From: Tahibacter aquaticus
GTDB taxonomy: Bacteria; Pseudomonadota; Gammaproteobacteria; Xanthomonadales; Rhodanobacteraceae
NCBI RefSeq assembly: GCF_004363655.1
Contig: NZ_SNZH01000013.1
Coordinates: forward strand, 1 to 64,000
Reading direction: 5' to 3'
DNA: 64,000 nt
Shown: piece after piece, positions 30,158 to 38,303 of the stretch
How positions within the stretch are numbered: position 1 is the stretch's first letter
Layout of the letters: every line of letters starts with the position of its first letter
Notes under the pieces: model-generated
Told to the model about the DNA's origin: nothing
Database searches by the model: none
What the model saw: only the letters and a program-made list of their open reading frames with translations
Program-made: the position numbers and the translations under genes

Positions 30158-30334
30158 CGCAGGTTGGGTTAAGCCGCAGGCGCACCCGGCATCAAAGTGT
30201 TGCACCGGCAAAGAACCCATGCCGGAGGAACACTCACTTCGGCGGAACACATGCCAAAGTATTCCTCCGGCATGGGCTTTTGATGTGGAAATACCTCGAT
30301 GCCGGGGTGCGCCTTGCAGCTTGCCCCAACCAAC
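30158..30334. repeat. Palindromic intergenic repeat, copy A (~177 bp)
   Basis: The ends are inverted repeats (GGTTGGGTTAAGCCGCAGG at left; GCAGCTTGCCCCAACC at right, read on the same strand), and an internal stem pairs CCCATGCCGGAGGAA with its exact complement. A second copy at 39765-39943 shares ends, spacing and the internal stem position. It has no coding capacity and looks like a MITE or REP-type element without a transposase here. Confidence 0.75.
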
Positions 30335-30343
30335 GCCCCCCTG

Positions 30344-31618
30344 TCAGCTCTCTTCCAGCACCCGCTCGATCGCTGCCATATTGCGCGCCACGGCGCCGCG
30401 TTCGCGTTCGAACACCAGGCGCGCCTGCGCGCCCATGCGTCGCCGCGCAGCTTCGTCGGCGAGGTATTTCACGATCGTCGCCCCTAGCGCGTCCGCGTCG
30501 GCAATCTGCGCCGCACCGCCCTGTTCCACCAGGCTTAGCGTGATCGCTTCGAAATTGAAGGTATCCGGCCCGACCACTACGGGTACCGACAGCGCTGCGG
30601 GTTCGAGCACGTTGTGCCCGCCGATCGGTACCAGGCTGCCGCCGACAAAGGCCACGTCCGAGGCCGCGTAGTAGCGCAGCAGTTCGCCCAGGGTATCGAT
30701 CACGAAGCATTGGCAGTTGCTGTCGGCCCAGACGTCTTCGTTGCGTGTACAGGTGGCAAAGCCCAGGTTGCGGCAAGCCAGCGCAACCGGGCGGAAGCGC
30801 TCGGGATGCCGCGGCGCAATCAGCAGCAAGGCATCGGGAAAGCGCCGCAGCACGGCCGCATGCGCCTTCAGCACGGCCAGTTCCTCGCCTTCGTGCGTGC
30901 TCGCGGCAATCCACACCGGCCGGTGCGGCCCCCACTGCGCGCGCAATTCGCGTCCGGTGGACTGCAGCTCTTCCGGTACAGCCATGTCGAACTTGATATT
31001 GCCCAGTACCGACAGGCGCTGCGGGTCAGCCCCCAGTTCCAGCAGACGCTTGGCATCCGCCTCCGACTGCGCCGCCACATGCCGGGCCGAGCGTATCGCC
31101 ACCCGCGCCAGCGGCCGCACCGGGCCGTAGCCGCGCAGGCTTTTCTGCGACAGGCGCGCATTCGCCACCACCAGGGGAATCTTGCGCCGGGCGCACTCGT
31201 GGAACAGATTGGGCCAGATCTCGGTTTCCATGATCACGCCCAGGCGCGGCCGCACCCGGTCGAGGAAGCGCGCCACCGATGCCGGCAGGTCATACGGCAG
31301 GTAGACATGGAATACGCGCTCACCGAACAGTTTCTGTACGCGTTCCGAGCCGGTAGGCGTGATCGTGGTGATGACCAGTGGCAGGTCCGCATGCCGGCGC
31401 ATCAGCGCCTCAATCAGCGGCACCGCCGCATTGACCTCGCCTACCGACACCGCATGGATCCAGATGCTCTGGGTAAACCCCGGCGCCGGAAAAAATCCGA
31501 AACGCTCGCGCCAGCGGCCCAGATAGCTGCGGTAATGCAGCCCGCGCCGCGCCAGCCGGATCAGGATCACCGGCGTCAACAGGTACATCACCAAGGTATA
31601 GAGGGAGCGTGGAAACAC
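30344..31618 (-). CDS. waaA: Kdo transferase (3-deoxy-D-manno-octulosonic acid transferase)
   Basis: WaaA adds Kdo to lipid A precursor at the inner-membrane face. The protein has a single N-terminal anchor (YTLVMYLLTPVILIRLARRG), WIHAVSVGEVNAAVPLI, the METEIWPN block and the C-terminal GT30 signature GGSLVPIGGHNVLEPAA. The GTG at 31618 gives 424 residues and an N-terminus aligning with E. coli WaaA (~425). The in-frame ATG at 31648 lies within a TATAATG, a possible -10 box, and so may be upstream of the transcript. No SD is obvious for either start. Confidence 0.93.
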   Translation of the reverse strand: MFPRSLYTLVMYLLTPVILIRLARRGLHYRSYLGRWRERFGFFPAPGFTQSIWIHAVSVGEVNAAVPLIEALMRRHADLPLVITTITPTGSERVQKLFGERVFHVYLPYDLPASVARFLDRVRPRLGVIMETEIWPNLFHECARRKIPLVVANARLSQKSLRGYGPVRPLARVAIRSARHVAAQSEADAKRLLELGADPQRLSVLGNIKFDMAVPEELQSTGRELRAQWGPHRPVWIAASTHEGEELAVLKAHAAVLRRFPDALLLIAPRHPERFRPVALACRNLGFATCTRNEDVWADSNCQCFVIDTLGELLRYYAASDVAFVGGSLVPIGGHNVLEPAALSVPVVVGPDTFNFEAITLSLVEQGGAAQIADADALGATIVKYLADEAARRRMGAQARLVFERERGAVARNMAAIERVLEES

Positions 31619-31655
31619 GTCCGCAGCCGGCTGTCGAAGGCGGCGCATTATACGG

Positions 31656-31695
31656 GAGCGCCCGAACCGCCCCCTCAGGGCGGGTTCGGGCGCTC
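31656..31695 (-). terminator. Long GC-rich hairpin upstream of waaA
   Basis: GAGCGCCCGAACC (31656-31668) pairs perfectly with 31683-31695, and the stem extends inward with one bulged G. It lies between the small membrane-protein gene (ends 31732) and waaA, and could terminate the first or modulate entry into waaA. Confidence 0.5.
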
Positions 31696-31731
31696 ACCAG
31701 CCGCCGTCCCAGGCCATCGGCGCGAGCGGAC

Positions 31732-32010
31732 TCAGCCCAGGCGCAGCCCGCGCACCCGCCGCCACAATTCGCGCCGCGCCTCGAACAGACGCACGCCCAG
31801 CACGGCCGCAGTCAGCCAGAACAGGCCTTCCGTCGTCACTGCCGCGGCCAGGACCAGGCCCAGGCGCAGGCCCTTGTCCACGCCGATGAACAGGCCGACA
31901 CCCAGCGCCACCCAGCAGACCAGGCACACGGCGGCGCCGACGGCGATGAACCACCATTTGCGCGAACGCGGCGCCGGGCTTGCGGAAATTTCTTTTTCTA
32001 TACTTTGCAT
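31732..32010 (-). CDS. Small two-helix membrane protein, divergent from ECF sigma
   Basis: The 92-residue protein has two hydrophobic helices (WWFIAVGAAVCLVCWVALGV and LGLVLAAAVTTEGLFWLTAAV) after a short charged N-terminus (MQSIEKEISAS), ending in Arg-rich FEARRELWRRVRGLRLG. No family is recognised. It is divergent from the sigma-factor gene across 208 bp and may be part of the same membrane-associated regulation, but that is only inference. Confidence 0.65.
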   Translation of the reverse strand: MQSIEKEISASPAPRSRKWWFIAVGAAVCLVCWVALGVGLFIGVDKGLRLGLVLAAAVTTEGLFWLTAAVLGVRLFEARRELWRRVRGLRLG

Positions 32011-32218
32011 TGCCGTTCCTCGATTGTCCACGGAAGGTCGCGCTCGGCGCGACCGGAACCTGCCAACGTGGAGCCATCGCCGGCAGGCTTTGGTTTCAGT
32101 CGTGCCCTGGCGGAAAAACCTTACAGTCCCTCACAGCGCCTGCCGCTGTAAGAAAATCCGGCGTCGTAGCGACTACCCTGCTACGGCGCTGCCGCGCCCT
32201 GCCGGAAACCGAATCGCG

Positions 32219-32695
32219 ATGCATGCCGCCTGGCCCGAGGTCGAACGCTGTCTGCCGCAACTGTGGCGCACCGTGCGCGGCTACGAAGCCAATCCGGCCT
32301 TGCAGGAAGAACTCATGCAGGAGGTACTGCTGGCGATCTGGCGCAGCCTGGACAAACTGCGCGAAAGCGAACGCCTCGCTCCCTTCGTGTTGCGCATTGC
32401 GCACAACCTCGGCGCCAGCCATGTCCGCGCTGCGGTGCGCGCACCGCAGCGGCTCGACCTGGACGAAGCCGCCGCCGAACTTCCCGGCAGCGAAGCACAG
32501 GACGAAGAAATGCGCTGGCTGCTCAAGGCCGTGCGGCGCCTGCCCCTGCCGCTGCGCCAGGTATTGCTGCTGCAGCTGGAAGGTTTCGACTACCGCGAGA
32601 TCGGCGAACTGCTCGGCCTGGGCGTCGACAACGTCGGCGTGCGCGCCCACCGCGCGCGCAAGCAACTACAGGAGATGCTCGATGGACGCCGATGA
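32219..32695 (+). CDS. ECF-type RNA polymerase sigma factor
   Basis: The 158-residue protein has sigma region 2 (WRTVRGYEANPALQEELMQE, VLLAIWRSLDKL, FVLRIAHNLGASHVR) and region 4 (LPLPLRQVLLLQLEGFDYRE, IGELLGLGVDNVGVRAHRAR). Region 4 helix-turn-helix differs from the most common ECF groups in V-G-V-R-A-H-R-A-R. The start at 32219 fits the family; larger open frames upstream are antisense shadows of waaA. It overlaps the next gene by 14 nt, a typical sigma/anti-sigma arrangement. Confidence 0.9.
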   Translation: MHAAWPEVERCLPQLWRTVRGYEANPALQEELMQEVLLAIWRSLDKLRESERLAPFVLRIAHNLGASHVRAAVRAPQRLDLDEAAAELPGSEAQDEEMRWLLKAVRRLPLPLRQVLLLQLEGFDYREIGELLGLGVDNVGVRAHRARKQLQEMLDGRR

Positions 32696-33242
32696 CCGCC
32701 TGCGCGCGCTGTGGCAGGGCCAGTCCTTGCCGGTGCTGGCACCGGCGCAATTGCTGGCCCAGATGCGCCGCTACCAGTGGCGTCTGCGCCTGCGACGCGC
32801 GCTGGAACTGGCGATCACCCTGGCCGCGCTGATCTGGTTCGCGCTGGTGCCGCTGTGGCGAGCGTATACGCCGCTGGAATGGCTGCAGCTGCCGTTCTTC
32901 GGCGTATTCCTGCCGGTGGTGTGGAGCATCAATCTGCGCCGCCGCCACAACTGGCCGCTGGCGAACGAAAACAGCCGCGTCTACGCCGGCCTGCGCCTGG
33001 CCCAGTTGCGCAACAGCCTGCGCGAATTGCGCCTGGCCGACAGCGGTGCCCTGGCCCTGCTGATCTACGCCGTCGCCGTGCAGACGCTTACCGCACTGCG
33101 CGGACGCGATGCCTGGTTCGATGCCGCCACCACCCTGGTCGTCGCCGCGCTGCTGTGGGCGCTGGCCAGCCGCCTCTACGTCAAGGCGGTGCGCGCACGG
33201 TGCCATCGCGAATACCGCAACCTGCGCCGCTTGCGACGCTGA
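32682..33242 (+). CDS. Membrane protein coupled to ECF sigma, putative anti-sigma
   Basis: The 186-residue protein starts inside the sigma gene (14-nt overlap; GGAG about 8 nt before the ATG). A ~40-residue cytoplasmic N-terminus (DADDRLRALWQGQSL) precedes four hydrophobic segments, including LELAITLAALIWFALVPLW, LQLPFFGVFLPVVWSINL and AATTLVVAALLWALASRLY. The N-terminus is short for a classic anti-sigma domain and lacks a zinc HxxxCxxC motif. By position it is the best candidate for the sigma's membrane regulator. Confidence 0.75.
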   Translation: MDADDRLRALWQGQSLPVLAPAQLLAQMRRYQWRLRLRRALELAITLAALIWFALVPLWRAYTPLEWLQLPFFGVFLPVVWSINLRRRHNWPLANENSRVYAGLRLAQLRNSLRELRLADSGALALLIYAVAVQTLTALRGRDAWFDAATTLVVAALLWALASRLYVKAVRARCHREYRNLRRLRR

Positions 33243-33634
33243 CAGGCACTAACGCGGCCATCCACCAATGACTGGAGTACATCGCGCAAATTCATGCATG
33301 CGCCGCACATTGTGATCGGGTCGTACAGCAGGCTGCACCAAGCTCGACAGCGCAACTATTTCATCAGTCCCGCACTGTAGTCCGATGCGTATGTCGCCCT
33401 GCCGCCACTGCGGCGGGAGACGCTACATCAATCGTACGCAGCGCTGGTGAACGGTACTGCGGTGGAGAGCTTCTCGCCGGCTACGCGCCTGATACGCGAA
33501 CCGGCTACGGATGCGGGCGGCAACGCCCCGTATATCCGCCAACGCCAAAGAAGTGCGGCCGCCGCCTGCGCCGGCCGCCCGTTTTTTTATTACAAATATA
33601 CGTATTCACTCTTTTTCATCGAGTGGAGGTCAGC
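33243..33634. other. Non-coding interval with a possible terminator
   Basis: No credible gene fills these 392 bp. GCGGCCG (33555-33561) pairs with CGGCCGC (33572-33578) and is followed by T7 at 33582-33588: a likely terminator for the ECF operon. The last 45 bp are AT-rich and lead into a strong SD for the next frame. Confidence 0.6.
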
Positions 33635-33985
33635 ATGAAAGGGGTTGAACAGCGGCGACGTGCGTCGCTGGTTGCGGCTATTGCCGCCATCGTCTGCAGC
33701 GCCGGTGCGGCGGCGTGTAGTCTCGGCGAAGCCGAGTCCGTCGGCGCCGACACGGCAGACATCGCGTACCGCGTCGTCACCGCTACGCCCGGCGGCCAGC
33801 CGCAGGTACGCTCCAGGGGTCGTAACTGCCGAACCACCACAGCTGGCCTTCCGGATCGCGGCAGCTGTAGGCGCGGCCGCCGAATTCGGGACTGTGCAAT
33901 TCGTCGACGATCTGCGCTCCCGCTGCCTTGGCCTGGGCGTAGTGCGCATCGGGATCGGCCACCAGGCAACAGCAGCTCTGGGTGA
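33635..33985 (+). CDS. Short exported or lipoprotein-like frame overlapping the VOC gene antisense
   Basis: GGAGGT lies 5 nt before the ATG. The first ~30 residues form a signal peptide (RRRASLVAAIAAIVCSAGAA, then ACSLGEAE), and the predicted protein is plausible to about residue 55. After that it runs antisense over the 3' end of the VOC gene and turns into Arg/Pro-rich shadow sequence. It may be a real small secreted protein, or the 5' remnant of a gene truncated when the VOC region arrived. Confidence 0.35.
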   Translation: MKGVEQRRRASLVAAIAAIVCSAGAAACSLGEAESVGADTADIAYRVVTATPGGQPQVRSRGRNCRTTTAGLPDRGSCRRGRRIRDCAIRRRSALPLPWPGRSAHRDRPPGNSSSG

Positions 33986-34226
33986 CGCGATTGCCGATGT
34001 CGGCCGGCGCGGCAAAACGGCGGCCCCAGTCGTCGTCCCGGGCCGAGCCCAGCATCAGCAGGCCGTCGCCGAAACTCAGCTGCGCGTGGGCAATGCCGCC
34101 CTCGCCGTCTTCGTAGACCGCATGCCGCTGGAAGCCCAGCGCGCGACACAGCCAGTCGATCATGGCCGGCGCATCGCGATAGCGCAGGCTGGGAATCAGG
34201 GTGCTGCGCACGGTTCTGCTGGTCAT
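33783..34226 (-). CDS. VOC family protein (bleomycin resistance/glyoxalase fold)
   Basis: The 147-residue protein begins TSRTVRSTLIPSLRYRDAP and shows IDWLCRALGFQ, HAQLSFGDGLLMLGS, a middle CCLVADPDAHYAQAKAAGA and the ending DPEGQLWWFGSYDPW, typical of the PhnB/YdeI-like branch of vicinal-oxygen-chelate proteins. Its ligand is unknown. The ATG at 34226 has GGAGAAGA upstream; a longer start at 34274 is less likely. Its 3' end lies antisense to the frame at 33635-33985. Confidence 0.85.
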   Translation of the reverse strand: MTSRTVRSTLIPSLRYRDAPAMIDWLCRALGFQRHAVYEDGEGGIAHAQLSFGDGLLMLGSARDDDWGRRFAAPADIGNRVTQSCCCLVADPDAHYAQAKAAGAQIVDELHSPEFGGRAYSCRDPEGQLWWFGSYDPWSVPAAGRRA

Positions 34227-34337
34227 CGGGTCTTCTCCGTCGGGTGCGAGTCGCCAGCGTAACGGCGCAACCATGACCCTGGCGATACGGCGTCGGCGTT
34301 TTCCGCCATCGCACCGTTGCCGCTAAACTTCGCGCGC

Positions 34338-35258
34338 ATGTCCGAGCCTTCCGCCGTACCCAAGCCGTCCTTGTCCTCGCCGCGCTACTGGCCTTCGCGC
34401 CTGGGCCTGGCCCTGGTGCGCAGTGTCGCGCGCCTGCCGCTGCCCTGGCTGCGCCGCCTTGCCCGCCTGCTGGGCTGGCTCGCCAGCGTACTGCTGATCG
34501 GACGCAGGCACGTCGCCGCGCGCAATCTTTCCCTGTGCTTTCCCGAACTGGACGAGGCACAGCGCGCGCAGCTGCTGCGCGACAACCTGCACGACAGCGG
34601 CCATATGCTGGTGGAGTTCGCCCTGGCCTGGTTCGGCAGCGATGCCAGGATCGGCGCCATCCCCTGCCGCGTCGACGGGCTGGAACACCTCGAAGCCGCC
34701 CGCGCCCAGGGCCGCGGCACCCTCCTGGTCGGCGGACATTTTTCCCATCTGGAATTGTGCGCACGCCTGGTCTCGCGGCGCATCCGCATCAGCGGCATGT
34801 ACCGCGTGATGGACAACGCGGTGTTCGAACAGGCCGTGCTGGCCGCGCGCCTGCACTACGCCGAAAGCATGTTCACCAAGGACGAACTGCGCGCGACGGT
34901 GAAGCACCTCAAGCGCGGCGGCACGGTCTGGTACGCGCCCGACCAGGACATGCGCGGCAAGGAATCGGTATTCGTGCCGTTCTTCGACGTGCCTGCCTCG
35001 ACCATCACCGCCACGCATCACCTGGCGCGCCTGTCCGGTGCCCAGGTGCTGCCGTTCTTCCACCGGCGCGAAGCCGACGGCAGCTATGTGCTGCGCCTGG
35101 AAGCACCGCTGGCGAATTTTCCCAGCGACGATGCCGAAGCCGACACGGCCTGTGTCAATCGCGCCATCGAAGCCATGGTGCGCGAGGCGCCGGCGCAGTA
35201 CCTGTGGTTGCATAAACGCTTCAAGACGCGCCCACCCGGCAGCGCGCCGGTGTACTGA
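34338..35258 (+). CDS. Lipid A biosynthesis lauroyl/palmitoleoyl acyltransferase (LpxL/HtrB type)
   Basis: This 306-residue membrane-anchored acyltransferase adds secondary acyl chains to Kdo-lipid A. It has an N-terminal hydrophobic anchor (LARLLGWLASVLLIGRRHVA), RNLSLCFPELDE, the H(x)4E catalytic motif in GGHFSHLELCAR, YRVMDNAVFEQ, YAPDQDMRGKESVFVPFF and QYLWLHKRFKTRPPG at the end. It lies among other LPS genes (waaA, waaL-like, glycosyltransferases). An upstream ATG at 34317 is in frame; 34338 fits the family better. Confidence 0.92.
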   Translation: MSEPSAVPKPSLSSPRYWPSRLGLALVRSVARLPLPWLRRLARLLGWLASVLLIGRRHVAARNLSLCFPELDEAQRAQLLRDNLHDSGHMLVEFALAWFGSDARIGAIPCRVDGLEHLEAARAQGRGTLLVGGHFSHLELCARLVSRRIRISGMYRVMDNAVFEQAVLAARLHYAESMFTKDELRATVKHLKRGGTVWYAPDQDMRGKESVFVPFFDVPASTITATHHLARLSGAQVLPFFHRREADGSYVLRLEAPLANFPSDDAEADTACVNRAIEAMVREAPAQYLWLHKRFKTRPPGSAPVY

Positions 35259-35357
35259 TCCGCGCGGTATCACGCGGCGATACCCGTGCAACCGGTCGCG
35301 ACGGCCCGCCTGGCAAGGGCTAGAGTGTGAACAACGCGTTCATACGGAGCTGTCGCC

Positions 35358-38303
35358 ATGGCTTGGCTGTTGGGTTTGATCGGAACCTTCATCGGTGCCT
35401 TCCTCGGAGGCACGGTGTTGCGCGACGAAATGGGCTGGATCAGCGCAGTCTTCGGCGCCGCCATCGGCGTGCTGTTCGCCCGCGTGCTAGCGCTGCGCGA
35501 CCAGGTCAAGTCGCTGCGCGAAGGCCTCCACGGACTCGGCATCGAGCAGGCCGCCCATGCCGCGCAGACCGCACAAGGCCTGCAGGCGGCCATGGCCGCC
35601 ATAGCCCGGCGCCCGGCCGCGCCGCCGGCAGCCGCCAGCGACGCCGCGCCTGTGTCGGCCGCGCCTGCACGGGCCAGCGTGCTCGAACTGGAACCGCTTG
35701 AACCCGCGCCGGCCGCAGAACCACAGCGCCCGGTAGCCGCCACCGCAGCAGCGCCGCTGTTGCGCAGCGCGCCGGCCGACCTTCCCACGCTCGACCTGCC
35801 AGAGCTCGACCCCATCCTCATGACCGAACCACCACCGCCGCCGCCGAAACCCGGCCGCGCCGTATTCGACATTGGCGCTGCGCCGCCGCAAAAACCGGCG
35901 CCGAAGACACCACCACCGGTGCCGCGCGCAACGCGTCCCGCACCGCCGCGCCCCGCCGTCTCGCGCGTACCCGACGAACCCGATTTCATCGAACGCGCCA
36001 TTGGCGCCATCAAACGCTGGTTCACCGAGGGCAATATCCCGGTGAAGATCGGCGTGCTGGTGCTGTTCCTCGGCGTCGGCGCGCTGATGAAATATGCCGC
36101 CGACCAGGGCTGGTTCACCGTGCCCATCGAAATGCGCCTGGGCGGCATTGCGCTGGCGGCCATCGCCGGACTGATCTTCGGCTGGCGCAAACGCGACAGC
36201 CATCGCTCCTTCGCCCTGTCGCTGCAAGGCGGCGCCATCGGCATGCTGCTGCTGGTCGTATTCGGCAGCTACAAGCTGTACGGGCTGATTCCGCCCAGCC
36301 TGGCCTTCGTACTGCTGATCGTCATCGTTGCCGCGGCCGGCATTCTCGCCGTGCTGCAGGACGCCCTGGCCCTGGCCTTGCTCGCCATCGTCGGCGGCTT
36401 CCTCGCCCCCATACTCACGGCCAGCGACAGCGGCAATCATGTCGCCTTGTTCACTTATTACGCTGTACTCAATGCAGCGATCTTCGCCATCGCCTGGGTC
36501 AAGCCCTGGCGTGCGCTGAACCTGCTCGGCTTTGTCTTCACCTTCGGCATCGGCACGGCCTGGGGCCTGCTCAAGTACAAGCCGGAACTGTTCGCCTCGA
36601 CCGAACCCTTCCTGATCCTGTTCTACGCCTTCTACCTGATCATTCCGCTGCTGTACGCCCTGCGCCAGCCCGAAGGCAGCCGCGGCCTGGTCGACGGCAG
36701 CCTGGTATTCGGCACGCCGCTGCTGGCCTTCCCGCTGCAGGCCGCCCTGCTCCAGGGCGATGCGATGAGCCTGGCCCTGTCCGCGCTGGTACTGGCCATT
36801 GCGCATATGGCCATCGCCTGGTTCGCCTTCCGCCGCCTGGCCATGACGGTGCTGGGCCAGTCGCATGCCCTGCTCGCGCTGGGCTTTGCCACCCTGGCCG
36901 TGCCGCTGGCCTTGTCCGCCCGCGCTACGGCCTGCGCCTGGGCGGTGGAAGGTGCAGCCCTGGTCTGGCTGGGCCTGCGCCAGCAGCGCCAACTGCCGCG
37001 CGTGGCCGGCTACCTGCTGCAACTGGCCGCCGGCGGCTCGATGCTGATCGCCCTGGGCGGCCGCGACCCGCTCGATACGCTGCTGCCGCTGCTCAACGGC
37101 AATTTCCTCGCCTTGCTGCTGATCAGCCTGGCCGGTTTCGCCAGTGCACGCCTGGAACAGCGGGCCGATGCCTCGTCGGTCGTCAGCAAGCTGCTGTTTG
37201 CCTGGGGCCTGATCTGGTGGCTGCTGACGGGCCTGCACGAAATCGACCGCTTCGCCGCACCGGGCCAGACGGCCAACCTCGTACTGGGCTTCGCCGCACT
37301 GACCACCCTGCTCGCCGCAGAAACCGCGCGCCGCCTGAACTGGAGCGAGTTCCGCTACCCGGCCTATGCCGGCATCGTCATCGCGCCGCTGTTCATCGCG
37401 GCGACGGCGGCGGCCAACCCGAACGGTCCGCTCAGCGACTACGGCATGCTGGCCTGGGCAGGCTGGTTCGCCGCCAGTCTGCGCAGCCAGCGCAATCTGC
37501 AACAACTGGAAATGCCGGCACTGTCCAGTCTGCACTTTATCCACTGCTGGACCTGGATAGCCCTGTTCAGCGCACAGCTGATCCACCTGAGCCGTGTGCA
37601 ATGGCAGCTCTCCACCATCTGGCAGGTTCTGCTGGCCCTGCTGCCTGCGGCGCTCGCCTTCGGCGGCACCCTGGCGCGCTGGGCGGTCGTACGCTTCCCG
37701 CTGAGCGATGCGGCCGAACGCGCCCGCCCCGTGCTGCTGGCGACCCTGGCCAGCCTGCTCGGCCTGTTCTGGGTGCTGGGCCTGGTCGCCGAAGGCAACC
37801 CGCTGCCGCTGCCCTACCTGCCCATCGTCAACCCGCTGGAGCTGGCGCAGATCGCCTTCGTGCTGGCCTTGCTGGGCTGGTTCCGCCAGGCTGGCAATGC
37901 CGGCGAGGCCATCCTCGACGCCCAGTTCCGCGCCCAGGCCCTGGCCGTGGTGGGCTTCGCCCTGCTCACCAGCGTCACCTTGCGCAGCGTGCATTTCCTC
38001 GGCGACGTGCCGTGGGATGAAGCCCTGCTGCACTCGGCGCTGGCCCAGGCAGCGCTATCGGTGGTCTGGTGCGCAACCGGCCTTGCCGCGATGCTGATCG
38101 GCGCCCGACGCGTGTCGCGCCCGATCTGGATCGGTGGCGCAGTGCTGGTCGGCCTGGTCATCGTCAAGCTGATCCTGATCGACCGCACGCACCTGAAAGA
38201 CATCTACGCCATCCTCGGCGTGCTCGCGGTAGGCAGCCTGCTGATGGTGGTCGGCTACTTCGCACCGAACCCGCCCAAGCAAGCCGGCGAGGTGGAACCA
38301 TGA
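35358..38303 (+). CDS. DUF2339 domain large membrane protein
   Basis: The 981-residue protein begins with a hydrophobic helix (LLGLIGTFIGAFLGGTVLRD), has an Ala/Pro-rich linker (about residues 70-210) and then more than 20 transmembrane segments starting at GNIPVKIGVLVLFLGVGALM and LQGGAIGMLLLVVFGSYKLY, the DUF2339 core. The role is unknown; the family is often paired with DUF3999, as here, where the next ATG overlaps this stop by 4 nt. It may be an inner-membrane component of the cell envelope. Confidence 0.9.
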   Translation: MAWLLGLIGTFIGAFLGGTVLRDEMGWISAVFGAAIGVLFARVLALRDQVKSLREGLHGLGIEQAAHAAQTAQGLQAAMAAIARRPAAPPAAASDAAPVSAAPARASVLELEPLEPAPAAEPQRPVAATAAAPLLRSAPADLPTLDLPELDPILMTEPPPPPPKPGRAVFDIGAAPPQKPAPKTPPPVPRATRPAPPRPAVSRVPDEPDFIERAIGAIKRWFTEGNIPVKIGVLVLFLGVGALMKYAADQGWFTVPIEMRLGGIALAAIAGLIFGWRKRDSHRSFALSLQGGAIGMLLLVVFGSYKLYGLIPPSLAFVLLIVIVAAAGILAVLQDALALALLAIVGGFLAPILTASDSGNHVALFTYYAVLNAAIFAIAWVKPWRALNLLGFVFTFGIGTAWGLLKYKPELFASTEPFLILFYAFYLIIPLLYALRQPEGSRGLVDGSLVFGTPLLAFPLQAALLQGDAMSLALSALVLAIAHMAIAWFAFRRLAMTVLGQSHALLALGFATLAVPLALSARATACAWAVEGAALVWLGLRQQRQLPRVAGYLLQLAAGGSMLIALGGRDPLDTLLPLLNGNFLALLLISLAGFASARLEQRADASSVVSKLLFAWGLIWWLLTGLHEIDRFAAPGQTANLVLGFAALTTLLAAETARRLNWSEFRYPAYAGIVIAPLFIAATAAANPNGPLSDYGMLAWAGWFAASLRSQRNLQQLEMPALSSLHFIHCWTWIALFSAQLIHLSRVQWQLSTIWQVLLALLPAALAFGGTLARWAVVRFPLSDAAERARPVLLATLASLLGLFWVLGLVAEGNPLPLPYLPIVNPLELAQIAFVLALLGWFRQAGNAGEAILDAQFRAQALAVVGFALLTSVTLRSVHFLGDVPWDEALLHSALAQAALSVVWCATGLAAMLIGARRVSRPIWIGGAVLVGLVIVKLILIDRTHLKDIYAILGVLAVGSLLMVVGYFAPNPPKQAGEVEP

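Noticed and set aside
33447-33638. 63-codon plus-strand frame before the VOC region
   Set aside because: Crosses a terminator-like hairpin with T7, no ribosome site and no protein-like composition.
35487-38033. 848-codon minus-strand frame opposite the DUF2339 gene
   Set aside because: Gln/Gly/Ala-rich shadow of a Leu/Ala-rich membrane protein; the plus-strand gene has recognised family blocks and coupling to DUF3999.
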